The position numbers and the translations under genes are program-made. This document shows positions 8,686 through 17,451 of a DNA stretch of 64,000 bases, one piece after another (position 1 is the stretch's first letter; each line of letters begins with the position of its first letter). The DNA comes from Provencibacterium sp. (GTDB taxonomy: Bacteria; Bacillota; Clostridia; Oscillospirales; Ruminococcaceae), in contig JAAWDS010000017.1 in assembly GCA_022793895.1 (NCBI GenBank), positions 1-64,000 of the forward strand, read 5' to 3'. The notes under the pieces are model-generated. The model saw only the letters and a list, made by a program, of their open reading frames with translations, did no database searches and was not told the origin of the DNA.

Positions 8686-8745
8686 GAGGACGCATTGCAG
8701 AATGAAATTCTGCAATGCGTCCTCTTTCTGCAAGCCGGAGAAGCG
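8686..8745 (-). terminator. Hairpin terminator with a core-deleted copy of the 3'-end repeat
   Basis: A perfect 20-bp-arm hairpin (GAGGACGCATTGCAGAAT and its complement) sits between the polysaccharide cluster's last gene and the zinc operon promoter. Beside it, CTGCAAGCCGGAG (8728-8740) matches the border sequence of the large repeat copies at 14.8 and 33.0 kb. The branched core is absent, so this looks like a deleted derivative that still serves as terminator for the cluster. Confidence 0.7.
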
Positions 8746-8781
8746 TTTTTTACCGCCTGCTCTGTTTTGCGGGCGCGCCCT

Positions 8782-11700
8782 TTATTCCGCGTCCCGCAGG
8801 GAGAAATCCGATCGATCCAACCGGAAGTTGGGGTTGAAATAGGGATCGCCTTCTGCAATCGCCTCCTGCCACCGCTGCTTGAAGAGGGCTTCTTCTTTGC
8901 GGAAGCGGGGCTGATTCTCCGGGGCCTGGTCGTCCCCGCGGGTGAGCGATTCATGGTGGAGGAGCTCGGCGAACGGGGTGAAAACGATGAGCTTTCCCCG
9001 TTCGCGCAGGCGCAGGCAGAGATCCACATCGTTGTAGGCGACGGCAAATTCCTCGTCGAAGCCGCCGATCTCTTCGAAGAGCGCGCGCCGCATCATCAGG
9101 CAGGCGGCCGTTACGGCGGAAAAATTCTGCGCATAGTAGAGCCTTCCCATATAGCCGAGGTTATCCGGCCCGGCCCGGTAGTGGATGTGTCCCGCCGTCC
9201 CGCGGATGCCGATCACCACCCCCGCATGCTGAACGGAGCCGTCGGGGTAATAGAGCTTCGCCCCCACCGCGCCGACGTCCGGGCGCTGGGCATACATCAG
9301 CATTTCTTCCAGCCATTCGGGGGAGACGGCCTCGGTATCGTTGTTGAGAAAAAGGAGGTATTCCCCCTTGGCCTCACGGGCGGCGAAGTTGTTGACGGCG
9401 GAGAAGTTGAAGCCCTCTCCTTTCCAATAGACCACCCGGAGGTTTTCCTCTTCCGCCTCCAGCCGCCGGTAGGCTTCGAAGGTTTCGGGTTCGGTGCTGT
9501 TGTTCTCGGCGATGAGGATTTCAAAGCGGCGGTAGGTGGAAAGGCTCCGAATCGATCGAACGCAGCGTTCGAGATCCGCGCGGTGATCCTTGTTGGGGAT
9601 GAGAATCGAGATGAGCGGTTCTCCCAGGATGGCATAGCGGATTTTATAGATGGAGGTCAGCCGGGGAGCGTCCACCGCCTCGCCCTGAAGGCCGCAGCGT
9701 TCGAGATGGGCGTTGATAGCCTTTTTTGCCGCGGCGATGCAGTAGGGCTTGGCCGCTATGGAGCTGGCCACCGAACCGGGATGGCTGCGCCAGAAATAGA
9801 GGATTTTCGGGATGTGCACAATGGTCTGCGCCTTTTCGGTCAGCCGCAGGATGATATCATAATCCTGGCTTCCGTCCATCTCGCTGTTGAACCAGCCCGC
9901 TTCATCGAGCAGCGCGCGGCTGAAGGTGGAAAAGTGGCAGATATAGTTGTTGGCGCGCAGGTTGTCGATGGCAAAGTCCGGTTTGAAGTGCATCGTCAGC
10001 GGATGGCCGATGTCGCCGGTGAAGGTCATTTCATCGGTATAGATGAAATCCGCCCCCTTCCCGGTAATGGCCAGCATGTTCTCAAACAGGGCGGCGGGGT
10101 GCAAAAGGTCGTCGTGGTCGAAAAGCGAGATATAGCTGCCGGAGGCCATTTCAATGCAGGCGTTGGTGTTGCCGGCGATCCCGCGGTTTTTCTCCAGCCT
10201 CCGGTAGCGGATGCGCGGGTCCCGTTTGGCATATTGCCGGCAAATGCGCTCTACCTCCCCATGCTGCGCGTCGCTCCCATCCGCCAGGCAGAGCTCCCAC
10301 TCGGTATAGGTCTGGTTCTGTACCGATTCGATCATCTCCCGCAGGAACAGCAGCGGGGTGTTGTACAGCGGGGCCAGAATGCTGAACCGGATGCGGTTGG
10401 GAAACGGGTAGTTCCGCTGCCGTTTCCGTTCCCCGGCGGACAGCAGGCTTTTGCGGATGAAATTTTTGGCGCGCCGTCCCCGGCGGAAATGGGCGGCGGC
10501 CTTTCGGACGGCCGCCCCGGCGCCCTCATACCGCAGAACCTGAAGTCCCCGGTAGAGGGGGGCGGTGCAGCGGTTGGCCTTTAGAACCCGCTTGCCCCAA
10601 TCCAGGAACTTGCGCAGGGGGCCGGTCAGCCGCCAACTGGCGGATTGGAGGACGGCCTGGTAGGCCCGCTGAAATTGCTGGTTTTGCCGGGTCAGCTCTT
10701 CAAGCTCCCCGGCGGCCGTCCGGCAGCGCTTTTGATAGCCTTCAAGCTCCGTCCGCTCTTTGTCAAGGCTTCGCTGGAGACGCCCGTTTTCCCCCGAAAG
10801 GCGCTCTATCTCCCCCTGGAGCGCGTTCTGCTGCCGTCCTGCATCCTGGAGCGCCGCCAGCAGGCGGCAGAGGGCATAGCCCTCCGCCGGAAGAAAGCTC
10901 CACTCCAGCTCCAGCCAGCTTGCGGGAGAGGCGGAGAGATCCAATTCCAACTGCGGATCGCCGTTTAAGAAAACGAGGCAGCCCGCCGCCGCAAAGCCGT
11001 TGAGCGGCCGCGGATCCAGAGCGCCGCCATCCGAAAGCGCCTGTAAGCCGCAGAGGATGCAGCCGCCCCCCTCGGCGGGATCGAAGCGGACGCGCTTCGC
11101 CCCTTCAGGCAGCGGCAGCCGTGCCGAAAGCCGTCCAGGGGAGAGCAGGCGCAGGGGGACTTCTATCCGCGCCTCTTCCCGGTAGCCCTCGCCGGTGTCG
11201 GGGTAGACGCCTGCGCGGATGCTTAAAACCTGGGGATCGAGGAGATTCTGCGGTTTTATCCCGTGGCCCAGGCAATATTCCTCGGTTTGCAGCGCAAGGA
11301 CAAATTGATAGACCTCCGCCAGCGGCCGAAGCTCCAACGAACGGATGAGCCCGCTCTCGAAATCCTCCCTTTGCAGCCCCAGCTCGGATCCGAAGAGCGG
11401 GACGGTGGTGCCGTCCGCCGCCGCTACCTGGAAACCGGCCTGGCGGCAGCAGTCACACAGCGAATGGTAGCTGAAAAAGTGGATGTGGGTCTCATCCAGC
11501 AGGCCGAGCTTTTGATAGCGGAAATTGTTTTGAAACAGACTGAGCAGCACGTCGCTGTGCGCGAGGTTGGGGGTGGAGAGCAGGAGCTTGCCATCCTCAG
11601 CGATCAGCTCCCGGCAGCGCTTTAAAACCGCGAGCGGGTCGGGCAGGTGTTCCAGCACATCCGCCAGAATGATCTGCTGGAAAGACTGTCCGGCCCATTT

Positions 11701-11946
11701 TTCGGCCCATTCAAAGTCCATGATATCGCCGCAAACTCCGTCGCAGGCATAGGCGGAAGCGAACTGAAAGGCGGCCGGATCGCGCTCTACGATGCTGACC
11801 CGGCAGCCCAGCTGTTCGCTGAGGTAGCGGGTCATCTTGCCGCAGGCGGGCCCAAATTCGAGCACGCTGCTCCCAGGCTGCACCATGCGGATGATTTTGG
11901 AAACCGAGTTGTTCTCCCCAAGGTCAAGCGGCGTGTCATATTTCAC
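8782..11946 (-). CDS. Multidomain methyltransferase / coiled coil / tandem GT2 glycosyltransferase
   Basis: The 1054-residue protein starts at a GTG behind AAGGAGGGC. Residues 1-200 are a class I SAM methyltransferase (motif I VLEFGPACG at 28-36, ADVLEHLPDP near 95). Residues about 365-435 are a coiled coil. Residues about 520-750 are a GT2 domain (FSILAPLYNT, LADGSD, SLFDHDDLLHP). Residues about 777-1050 are a second GT2 domain (ISILIPNKD, LFLNNDTEAVSPEW). It ends the exporter operon. Such fusions often cap or time polysaccharide chain growth before ABC export. Here it probably extends the rhamnose polymer and may methylate its end, which is inference. Confidence 0.85.
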   Translation of the reverse strand: MKYDTPLDLGENNSVSKIIRMVQPGSSVLEFGPACGKMTRYLSEQLGCRVSIVERDPAAFQFASAYACDGVCGDIMDFEWAEKWAGQSFQQIILADVLEHLPDPLAVLKRCRELIAEDGKLLLSTPNLAHSDVLLSLFQNNFRYQKLGLLDETHIHFFSYHSLCDCCRQAGFQVAAADGTTVPLFGSELGLQREDFESGLIRSLELRPLAEVYQFVLALQTEEYCLGHGIKPQNLLDPQVLSIRAGVYPDTGEGYREEARIEVPLRLLSPGRLSARLPLPEGAKRVRFDPAEGGGCILCGLQALSDGGALDPRPLNGFAAAGCLVFLNGDPQLELDLSASPASWLELEWSFLPAEGYALCRLLAALQDAGRQQNALQGEIERLSGENGRLQRSLDKERTELEGYQKRCRTAAGELEELTRQNQQFQRAYQAVLQSASWRLTGPLRKFLDWGKRVLKANRCTAPLYRGLQVLRYEGAGAAVRKAAAHFRRGRRAKNFIRKSLLSAGERKRQRNYPFPNRIRFSILAPLYNTPLLFLREMIESVQNQTYTEWELCLADGSDAQHGEVERICRQYAKRDPRIRYRRLEKNRGIAGNTNACIEMASGSYISLFDHDDLLHPAALFENMLAITGKGADFIYTDEMTFTGDIGHPLTMHFKPDFAIDNLRANNYICHFSTFSRALLDEAGWFNSEMDGSQDYDIILRLTEKAQTIVHIPKILYFWRSHPGSVASSIAAKPYCIAAAKKAINAHLERCGLQGEAVDAPRLTSIYKIRYAILGEPLISILIPNKDHRADLERCVRSIRSLSTYRRFEILIAENNSTEPETFEAYRRLEAEEENLRVVYWKGEGFNFSAVNNFAAREAKGEYLLFLNNDTEAVSPEWLEEMLMYAQRPDVGAVGAKLYYPDGSVQHAGVVIGIRGTAGHIHYRAGPDNLGYMGRLYYAQNFSAVTAACLMMRRALFEEIGGFDEEFAVAYNDVDLCLRLRERGKLIVFTPFAELLHHESLTRGDDQAPENQPRFRKEEALFKQRWQEAIAEGDPYFNPNFRLDRSDFSLRDAE

Positions 11947-11985
11947 CGGAAAAGCCCTCCTTTTTGCGTGTGCTGCGGCCGCCCT

Positions 11986-12714
11986 TTAGCCGCCCTGATA
12001 GGCCCGGCACACCTCTTTGACCTCGCCCAGCATGCGCATGCGCCCCTTCTCCAGCCAGAGGACATGGCGGCAAAGCCGTTCGATCTGATCGAGGGCGTGG
12101 GAGACCAGAAGGACGGTCGTGCCGCCGTCCATCATCCGGCGGATGCGCTGCTCGCACTTCTCCTGAAAACGGAAGTCGCCTACCGAGAGGATTTCATCCA
12201 CGATGAGGATATCCGGCTGGGTCAGGGTGGCAATGGAGAACCCCACCCGCGCCACCATGCCGGAGGAGAAGTTTTTCATCGGCACATCCAGAAACTCCTG
12301 CATCTCGGAGAAGGCGACGATCTCCTCCAGCCGCTCCCGCATGGCCGCACGGGAGAAGCCGAGCACCGCCCCGTTGAGAAAGATGTTTTCCCGCGCGGTG
12401 AGATCCATATCGAAGCCTGCCCCCAGCTCGATGAGCGGGGCGATCGTCCCCTCCACGCGCACCTGCCCGCTGGTGGGGCGCAGAATCCCGGAGATGACCT
12501 TGAGCAGCGTGCTCTTGCCCGAACCGTTGAGCCCGACGATGCCGAACACATCCCCCTTTTCGATTTGCAGCGTGATATCCTGTAGCGCGGCGAAGTCCTC
12601 ATAGAGCAGCTCGCGCCGCAGGAGCTTTATCACATATTCCTTGAGATGCTCCACCCGTTCCCGGCTCATGTTGAAGTGCATGCCGACTCCGGTAAGCTCC
12701 ACGGCTGCGGACAC
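11986..12714 (-). CDS. Polysaccharide ABC exporter ATP-binding subunit (Wzt/TagH-like)
   Basis: This 242-residue ATPase has Walker A (GLNGSGKSTLLK), the polysaccharide-exporter-type signature region (NFSSGMVARVGFSIAT) and Walker B (ILIVDEIL). It starts at GTG after GAAAGGAGG. It lacks the C-terminal carbohydrate-binding domain found in long Wzt proteins, so the exporter probably recognises its polymer without that sensing domain, as in teichoic acid or short-Wzt systems. It pairs with the permease encoded immediately upstream. Confidence 0.9.
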   Translation of the reverse strand: MSAAVELTGVGMHFNMSRERVEHLKEYVIKLLRRELLYEDFAALQDITLQIEKGDVFGIVGLNGSGKSTLLKVISGILRPTSGQVRVEGTIAPLIELGAGFDMDLTARENIFLNGAVLGFSRAAMRERLEEIVAFSEMQEFLDVPMKNFSSGMVARVGFSIATLTQPDILIVDEILSVGDFRFQEKCEQRIRRMMDGGTTVLLVSHALDQIERLCRHVLWLEKGRMRMLGEVKEVCRAYQGG

Positions 12715-12739
12715 GGCCGCGCCTCCTTTCCCATCCGGT

Positions 12740-13678
12740 TCAGATAAAGAGAATGAAACGGTCCTGCTTTTTCTTAAACACCAAAACGCCGAGGGCGAGC
12801 GCCGCCAGGGCGAACAGCGGACAAATTAGGCTGGTTTCCAAGCCCGGCAGGCTGCGGTAGAGCACCACCTGCCGGAAGAAATCGACGAAATAATAGAGCG
12901 GGTTGCAGCGCACTACCGGCAGCATCCAGCCGGGCAAAATTTCTACCGGATAGATCACCGGCGTCAGATAGAGCCAGGCGGTGACGAACACCCCATAGAG
13001 ATGGGCGGTATCGCGGAAGAAAACCTGAAGGGTGGCGAGAATCATCCCCAGCCCGATGCTGAACAGCAGCGCATAGACAAACGGCAGCCAGAAGAGCAGC
13101 GCCTGCGGACCCAGCGGGACGCGCAGCACCGCAATCATCACCGCGGTGGCGGCGGCGGAAAACAGCATGTTGACAAAGGCGAATAGGCACTTTTCCAGCG
13201 GGAAGATGTATTTGGGGATATAGACCTTGCGGATGAGCGGGCCGGAGGAAACGACGGCGTGCATCGCGCCGGAGGTGGCCTCGGTGACAAAGTTGAACAG
13301 AAGCGACCCGGTCAGGTAATAGACGGGGAAATTTTCAATGTCAAACCGGAAGAGGTTTTGAAAAACGGCGGTGATGACCAGCATCATCAGCAGCGGGTTC
13401 AGCACGCTCCAGAGCATGCCCAGCACCGAGCGGCGGAACTTGAGCTTGATGTCCCGCGCCACCAGCTCCTCCAGCAGATGGCGGTATTTCCGGAAGGCCG
13501 CCCAATAGACGGCGCGCATCTGCCCCATTTCGCACAGCGGCAGGGCGAGGAGGGCGAAGAGCAGCGCCCACAGCGCGCCGCTTCCCGCCGCGACGCGGTT
13601 TCCCAGCCGCCCGCCCAGTGCGGCGGACAGCAGAAGAACCGGGAGCTTAAAGCCCCAGGAGGAACGCCCCTTCTTCAT
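12740..13678 (-). CDS. Polysaccharide ABC exporter permease (Wzm/TagG-like)
   Basis: The ABC-2 permease of about 312 residues begins at ATG 13678, which overlaps the rfbD stop codon (ATGA). The open frame extends further upstream, but that part only shadows rfbD. Hallmarks are LVARDIKLKFRRSVLGMLWS (amphipathic coupling region) and about six membrane segments ending in YLTPVIYPVEILP and the NPLYYFVDFFR loop. An extra N-terminal hydrophobic stretch (residues 10-40) precedes the standard fold. It moves the rhamnose-containing polymer across the membrane with the ATPase encoded 25 bp downstream. Confidence 0.88.
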   Translation of the reverse strand: MKKGRSSWGFKLPVLLLSAALGGRLGNRVAAGSGALWALLFALLALPLCEMGQMRAVYWAAFRKYRHLLEELVARDIKLKFRRSVLGMLWSVLNPLLMMLVITAVFQNLFRFDIENFPVYYLTGSLLFNFVTEATSGAMHAVVSSGPLIRKVYIPKYIFPLEKCLFAFVNMLFSAAATAVMIAVLRVPLGPQALLFWLPFVYALLFSIGLGMILATLQVFFRDTAHLYGVFVTAWLYLTPVIYPVEILPGWMLPVVRCNPLYYFVDFFRQVVLYRSLPGLETSLICPLFALAALALGVLVFKKKQDRFILFI

Positions 13679-14529
13679 CGCTGTCCCGCGCCTTCCAGCT
13701 CGTCCAGGTAGCGCCGCAGCGCATCCTTCCAGTGGGGCAGGCGGGAGAAGCCGGCTGCATCCAGGCTTTTTCTCGAGAGCCGGGAATTGAGCGGCCGGGC
13801 CGCCTTCGCCGGGTATTCCGCCGTCGGGATGGGCTGTACTTTCGTGGGAAGTCCGGCCTGCCGGAAGATCTCCTCCGCAAACTGCGCCCAGGAGCAGAAT
13901 CCCTCGTTGGTCGCGTGGTAAACGCCGTAGCGGTTGGTTTCCACCATTTCGCACAGCAGCGGGGCGAGATCGGCGGTATAGGTGGGGGAGCCCACCTGAT
14001 CCGCCACGACCCGCAGCTCTTCCCGTTCCCTTCCTAAGCGCAGCATGGTTTTGACAAAATTTTGGCCGGAAAGCCCGAACACCCAGGAGATGCGGACGAT
14101 GAAATACCTTTCCAGGCACTCTAAAACGGCCTGTTCCCCTTCAAGCTTGGTTTGGCCGTAGACATCCAGCGGGCCGGTGGGGCTGCCGGTTTCATAGGGC
14201 GTTTCTCCCTCGCCGGAGAACACATAGTCGGTGCTGAGGTAGAGGAGCTTGGCTCCTATCCGGCGGCAGGCGGCGGCAATCGCGCGCGTCCCCTGCGCGT
14301 TGACCGCCCGGCAGACCTCCGGTTCCTCCTCCGCCTTATCCACAGCGGTATAGGCTGCGCAGTGGATAACGGCCTGCGGGCGCAGGGCGTCCAGATAGGC
14401 CGCCACCGCCTTCCCATCGGTGATGTCCAGCTCGTCTCTGTCCACCCCAATGCAGTCCTGGCCGCGCTGCATTAAGCAGCGCAGCACATCGTGTCCCAAC
14501 TGTCCGTGCGATCCGGTGACAACGATCAA
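13675..14529 (-). CDS. rfbD: dTDP-4-dehydrorhamnose reductase
   Basis: The 284-residue protein is an extended SDR with an N-terminal NAD(P)-binding loop (GSHGQLGHDV), the ADDR-family stretch IHCAAYTAVDKAE and the catalytic YGQTKLEGE (Tyr-x3-Lys). It catalyses the last step of dTDP-L-rhamnose synthesis. It starts at TTG behind CAAGGAGGG. Its stop overlaps the ATG of the exporter permease gene, directly coupling precursor synthesis to export. Confidence 0.93.
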   Translation of the reverse strand: MIVVTGSHGQLGHDVLRCLMQRGQDCIGVDRDELDITDGKAVAAYLDALRPQAVIHCAAYTAVDKAEEEPEVCRAVNAQGTRAIAAACRRIGAKLLYLSTDYVFSGEGETPYETGSPTGPLDVYGQTKLEGEQAVLECLERYFIVRISWVFGLSGQNFVKTMLRLGREREELRVVADQVGSPTYTADLAPLLCEMVETNRYGVYHATNEGFCSWAQFAEEIFRQAGLPTKVQPIPTAEYPAKAARPLNSRLSRKSLDAAGFSRLPHWKDALRRYLDELEGAGQR

Positions 14530-14645
14530 GCGTTTTTCCCTCCTTGGAATGGGATTGGATATCTGCCGTCCGGCAGAAAATGAAGAGGGGGCTGCTCAGC
14601 GGTCATTTAAGCGCTCTGCCCCAAATGGAACCCTTCCAGCTTCCG

Positions 14646-14740
14646 CCCGGTAGAAACCGGAAAAGCTACGGCTCCGGCGGTGCTAAGCGCCGCAGGAATT
14701 TGACTCCTTCGGAATCAAAAGTTTCTTTTCCTAAAGGGGC
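14646..14740 (-). repeat. Structured 3'-end repeat, divergent copy H
   Basis: This segment begins with TAGAAACCGGAAAAGCTACGG, closely matching the border of the full copies, and closes with CTTTTCC. Between them lie two hairpins (GGCGGTGCTAAGCGCC and TTTGACTCCTTCGGAATCAAA) with sequences unlike the other copies. The branched layout is kept while the stems are replaced. Confidence 0.55.
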
Positions 14741-14802
14741 TGCTGTAAAATAGAACAGGCTATAAAAACATATCTCTGGTCTGTAAAAGAAATCGTGCAG
14801 GC

Positions 14803-14938
14803 CGATCCTCCGGCTTGCAGAAACCAGAAAAACGGTGGTTTCGCGCCTTGCGGCGCGAAATTCAGGGCGTAATCTTCGCCCTGAAAACCGCTTTTCCAAC
14901 GGGCGCGCTGCAAAATGAAATTTTGCAGCGCGCCCATT
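14803..14938 (-). repeat. Structured 3'-end repeat, full copy B (after rfbB)
   Basis: Reading leftward from the rfbB stop codon there is a GCGCGCTGCAAAAT terminator hairpin (14900-14935), then GGAAAAGCGG, a hairpin CAGGGCG/CGCCCTG, a hairpin TTTCGCGCC/GGCGCGAAA, a closing CCGTTTTTC and GTTTCTGCAAGCCGGAGGATC. The stop codon lies 1-2 bp from the first hairpin. It occupies most of the 400-bp gap between rfbB and rfbD, together with divergent copy H. Confidence 0.85.
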
Positions 14939-15898
14939 TTACCAATTTGGGTGCTCCAGATACCAGCGGATGGTTTCTTCAATCCCCTCTTCAAAGCGGA
15001 TTTGGGGCCGCCAATGCAGCTCCCGCCCGGCCTTGGCCGGATCGATGGCGTAGCGCCGGTCATGGCCGGGGCGGTCGGCCACGAACTGGATGAGGCTCTC
15101 CGGCTTGCCGAGCGCATGCAGGATGGTCTTTACCACCTCAAGGTTGGCGCGCTCGTTGTGCCCGCCGATGTTGTAAATCTCTCCGGCCTTCCCATCCTGG
15201 AGAATCCGGTCGATGGCGACGCAGTGATCCTCCACATGCAGCCAGTCGCGCACGTTCTCTCCCGTGCCGTAGACGGGGAGGGGCTTGTCCGCTAGGGCGT
15301 TCAGAATCATCAGCGGAATGAGCTTCTCAGGGAATTGATAGGGCCCGTAGTTGTTCGAGCAGCGCGAGATGGTGACGGGCAGCCCATAGGTGCGGAAATA
15401 GGATAAGACCAATAGATCCGCGGCCGCCTTGGAGGCGGAGTAGGGGCTGGAGGTGTGCAGCGGCGTTTCCTCGGTGAAGAAGAGGTCGGGCCTGTCCAGC
15501 GGCAGGTCGCCATAGACCTCGTCGGTGGAAACCTGATGGAAGCGCCGGGCGCCGTATTCCCGGCAGGCGTCGAGCAGCACCCCCGTCCCCAGGATGTTGG
15601 TGGTCAAAAAGAGGGCCGGGTCGGCGATCGAGCGATCCACATGGCTCTCGGCCGCGAAGTTGACCACCGCCTCCGGCTGCTCGGTCTGAAACAGCTGGAA
15701 AACCATCTCCCGGTCGGCAATGTCCCCCTGCACAAAGGCGAGGCGCGGGTCGTCGAGCGCTTCGCCGAGCGTTTCCATCCGCCCGGCATAGGTCAGCTTG
15801 TCCAGGCAGATGATGGAATCTTCCCGGTGGGTACGCAGAAGATAGTGAATAAAATTCCCGCCGATAAAACCGGCGCCCCCGGTGACAAGGATTTTCAT
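14939..15898 (-). CDS. rfbB: dTDP-glucose 4,6-dehydratase
   Basis: The enzyme converts dTDP-glucose to dTDP-4-keto-6-deoxyglucose, the second step of dTDP-L-rhamnose synthesis. The N-terminus MKILVTGGAGFIGGNF holds the NAD-binding GxxGxxG, followed by the catalytic YSASKAAADLL (Tyr-x3-Lys) and STDEVYGDL. The start at 15898 is chosen because AAGGAGG lies just upstream. The open frame itself extends 13 codons further. The length of about 319 residues is slightly short of the usual 330-350. Confidence 0.95.
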   Translation of the reverse strand: MKILVTGGAGFIGGNFIHYLLRTHREDSIICLDKLTYAGRMETLGEALDDPRLAFVQGDIADREMVFQLFQTEQPEAVVNFAAESHVDRSIADPALFLTTNILGTGVLLDACREYGARRFHQVSTDEVYGDLPLDRPDLFFTEETPLHTSSPYSASKAAADLLVLSYFRTYGLPVTISRCSNNYGPYQFPEKLIPLMILNALADKPLPVYGTGENVRDWLHVEDHCVAIDRILQDGKAGEIYNIGGHNERANLEVVKTILHALGKPESLIQFVADRPGHDRRYAIDPAKAGRELHWRPQIRFEEGIEETIRWYLEHPNW

Positions 15899-15965
15899 AG
15901 CAGCCTCCTTTTTATATTGCGGACGGATGATTCCCATCCAAAACAGCGGAATCCGGTAAGCCCCT

Positions 15966-16556
15966 TCATTGTACCGGAGGATCGTCCGGCATGCAAGCCC
16001 CGGAAGGATAAGGAAAGTGGAAATCGCAGTCGCGCAAGAACGGCGCCGCGCTATCCTTGGCGTTGAGGATGGGGCGGGCCTCCCCCCAATCGACGGCGAG
16101 CTCCGGATCGTCCCAGCGGATGCCTGCCTCCGCTTCGGGGGTATAGAAATTATCCGCCTTATAGAGAAATTCGGTATCGTTGCGCAGCGTTAAAAAGCCG
16201 TGGGCAAAGCCGCGCGGAATGAAAAGCTGCCGGTAGTTTTCCGCCGAGAGCTCAACGCCGGCCCACTTGCGGTAGGTGGGGGAGCCCTCCCGCAGATCCA
16301 CGGCTACATCATACACCGCGCCGCGCACGCAGCGCACCAGCTTGGCCTGCGCCGCCTCCCCTTTTTGCAGGTGGAGCCCGCGCAGCGTGCCCTTGCGCGC
16401 GGAATAGGAGTGGTTGTCCTGAACGAAGCGGACCGTTATTCCGGCCTCCTCCATTTTGCGCTGCGACCAGCTTTCAAAGAACCAGCCGCGCCGGTCGCCG
16501 AATATCTCCGGCTCTAGGATGTAGAGATCTTGAATATCGGTGGGAATCACCCGCAC
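15966..16556 (-). CDS. rfbC: dTDP-4-dehydrorhamnose 3,5-epimerase
   Basis: This cupin-fold epimerase of about 196 residues carries the family sequence FGDRRGWFFESW, FVQDNHSYSARKGTLRGLH (with the catalytic His) and FIPRGFAHGFLTL. The start is taken as GTG 16556, preceded by GAGGGAGGG at a 7-nt spacing, 16 bp after the rfbA stop. The longer open frame runs back into rfbA and is unlikely to be used. It performs the third step of the dTDP-L-rhamnose pathway. Confidence 0.93.
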   Translation of the reverse strand: MRVIPTDIQDLYILEPEIFGDRRGWFFESWSQRKMEEAGITVRFVQDNHSYSARKGTLRGLHLQKGEAAQAKLVRCVRGAVYDVAVDLREGSPTYRKWAGVELSAENYRQLFIPRGFAHGFLTLRNDTEFLYKADNFYTPEAEAGIRWDDPELAVDWGEARPILNAKDSAAPFLRDCDFHFPYPSGACMPDDPPVQ

Positions 16557-16572
16557 ACCCTGTCCCTCCCTC

Positions 16573-17451
16573 TCAATAAAGGATTTTATCCTCCGCCACG
16601 GCGCGCAGGTGCGCGCCATAGGCGGATTTTCCATAGGCTTCGGCCGCTCGCAGCAGACGGCTGCGGCTGATCCAGCCGTTCCGGTAGGCGATTTCCTCCA
16701 GGGCGGAGATCTGGATTCCCTGCCGCGTTTCCACCGCCTTGATAAATTCCGAAGCGCCGTTCAGCGCATCGACCGTTCCGGTGTCGAGCCAGGCGAAGCC
16801 GCGGCCGAGCGTTACCACCCGCAGCTCTCCGCGTTCGAGATAGATCCGGTTCAGGTCGGTGATCTCCAGCTCGCCGCGCGCCGACGGCCGGAGCTGCCGG
16901 GCATAGGCGCAGACCTTCCGGTCATAGAAATAGAGGCCGGTGACGGCATAGTTGGATTTTGGGTGCTCCGGCTTCTCCTCCAGCGAAACGGCGCGGCCCT
17001 CCTTATCGAACTCCACAACGCCGAAGCGTTCGGGATCCTCCACATAGTAGCCGAACACCGTTGCGCCCTGCGGCGCGGCGGCCGCCGCGCGCAGCTGGCG
17101 GCCGAAGCCGTTTCCATAGAAGATGTTGTCGCCGAGCACCATGGCGCAGCTATCGCCCCCGATAAACTCTTCGCCGATGAGAAACGCCTGGGCCAGTCCA
17201 TCCGGCGAGGGCTGCGCGCGGTAGGCGAGGCGGATGCCAAAGCTCTCCCCATCCCCCAAAAGCGCCTGGAAGCGCGGAAGATCCTGCGGCGTGGAGATCA
17301 GCAGGATATCCTGTATCCCCGCCAGCATGAGCGCCGAGAGGGGATAATAGACCATCGGCTTATCATAAACCGGCAGCAGTTGTTTGGATGTGACTAAGGT
17401 CAGCGGGTAGAGCCGCGTGCCGCTCCCCCCGGCGAGAACGATCCCTTTCAC
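16573..17451 (-). CDS. rfbA: Glucose-1-phosphate thymidylyltransferase
   Basis: The 292-residue enzyme makes dTDP-glucose, the entry step to dTDP-L-rhamnose. It begins [18 protein letters not shown], the nucleotidyltransferase loop that binds dTTP, and continues with [18 protein letters not shown] and the metal-binding VLGDNIFYG. Length and motifs match the tetrameric RmlA family. It is followed by rfbC and rfbB, and rfbD lies one gap further on, so the full pathway is present. Confidence 0.96.
   Translation of the reverse strand: MKGIVLAGGSGTRLYPLTLVTSKQLLPVYDKPMVYYPLSALMLAGIQDILLISTPQDLPRFQALLGDGESFGIRLAYRAQPSPDGLAQAFLIGEEFIGGDSCAMVLGDNIFYGNGFGRQLRAAAAAPQGATVFGYYVEDPERFGVVEFDKEGRAVSLEEKPEHPKSNYAVTGLYFYDRKVCAYARQLRPSARGELEITDLNRIYLERGELRVVTLGRGFAWLDTGTVDALNGASEFIKAVETRQGIQISALEEIAYRNGWISRSRLLRAAEAYGKSAYGAHLRAVAEDKILY

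Noticed and set aside
8695-10584. A 629-codon open frame on the plus strand opposite the large glycosyltransferase gene
   Set aside because: It is a shadow of the GC-rich minus-strand gene, which has complete domains and a ribosome site. The plus frame has no recognisable domain.
12740-14119. 459-residue version of the exporter permease
   Set aside because: The first ~147 codons overlap rfbD in another frame and have no membrane-protein character. The ATG at 13678 overlapping the rfbD stop is the natural start.
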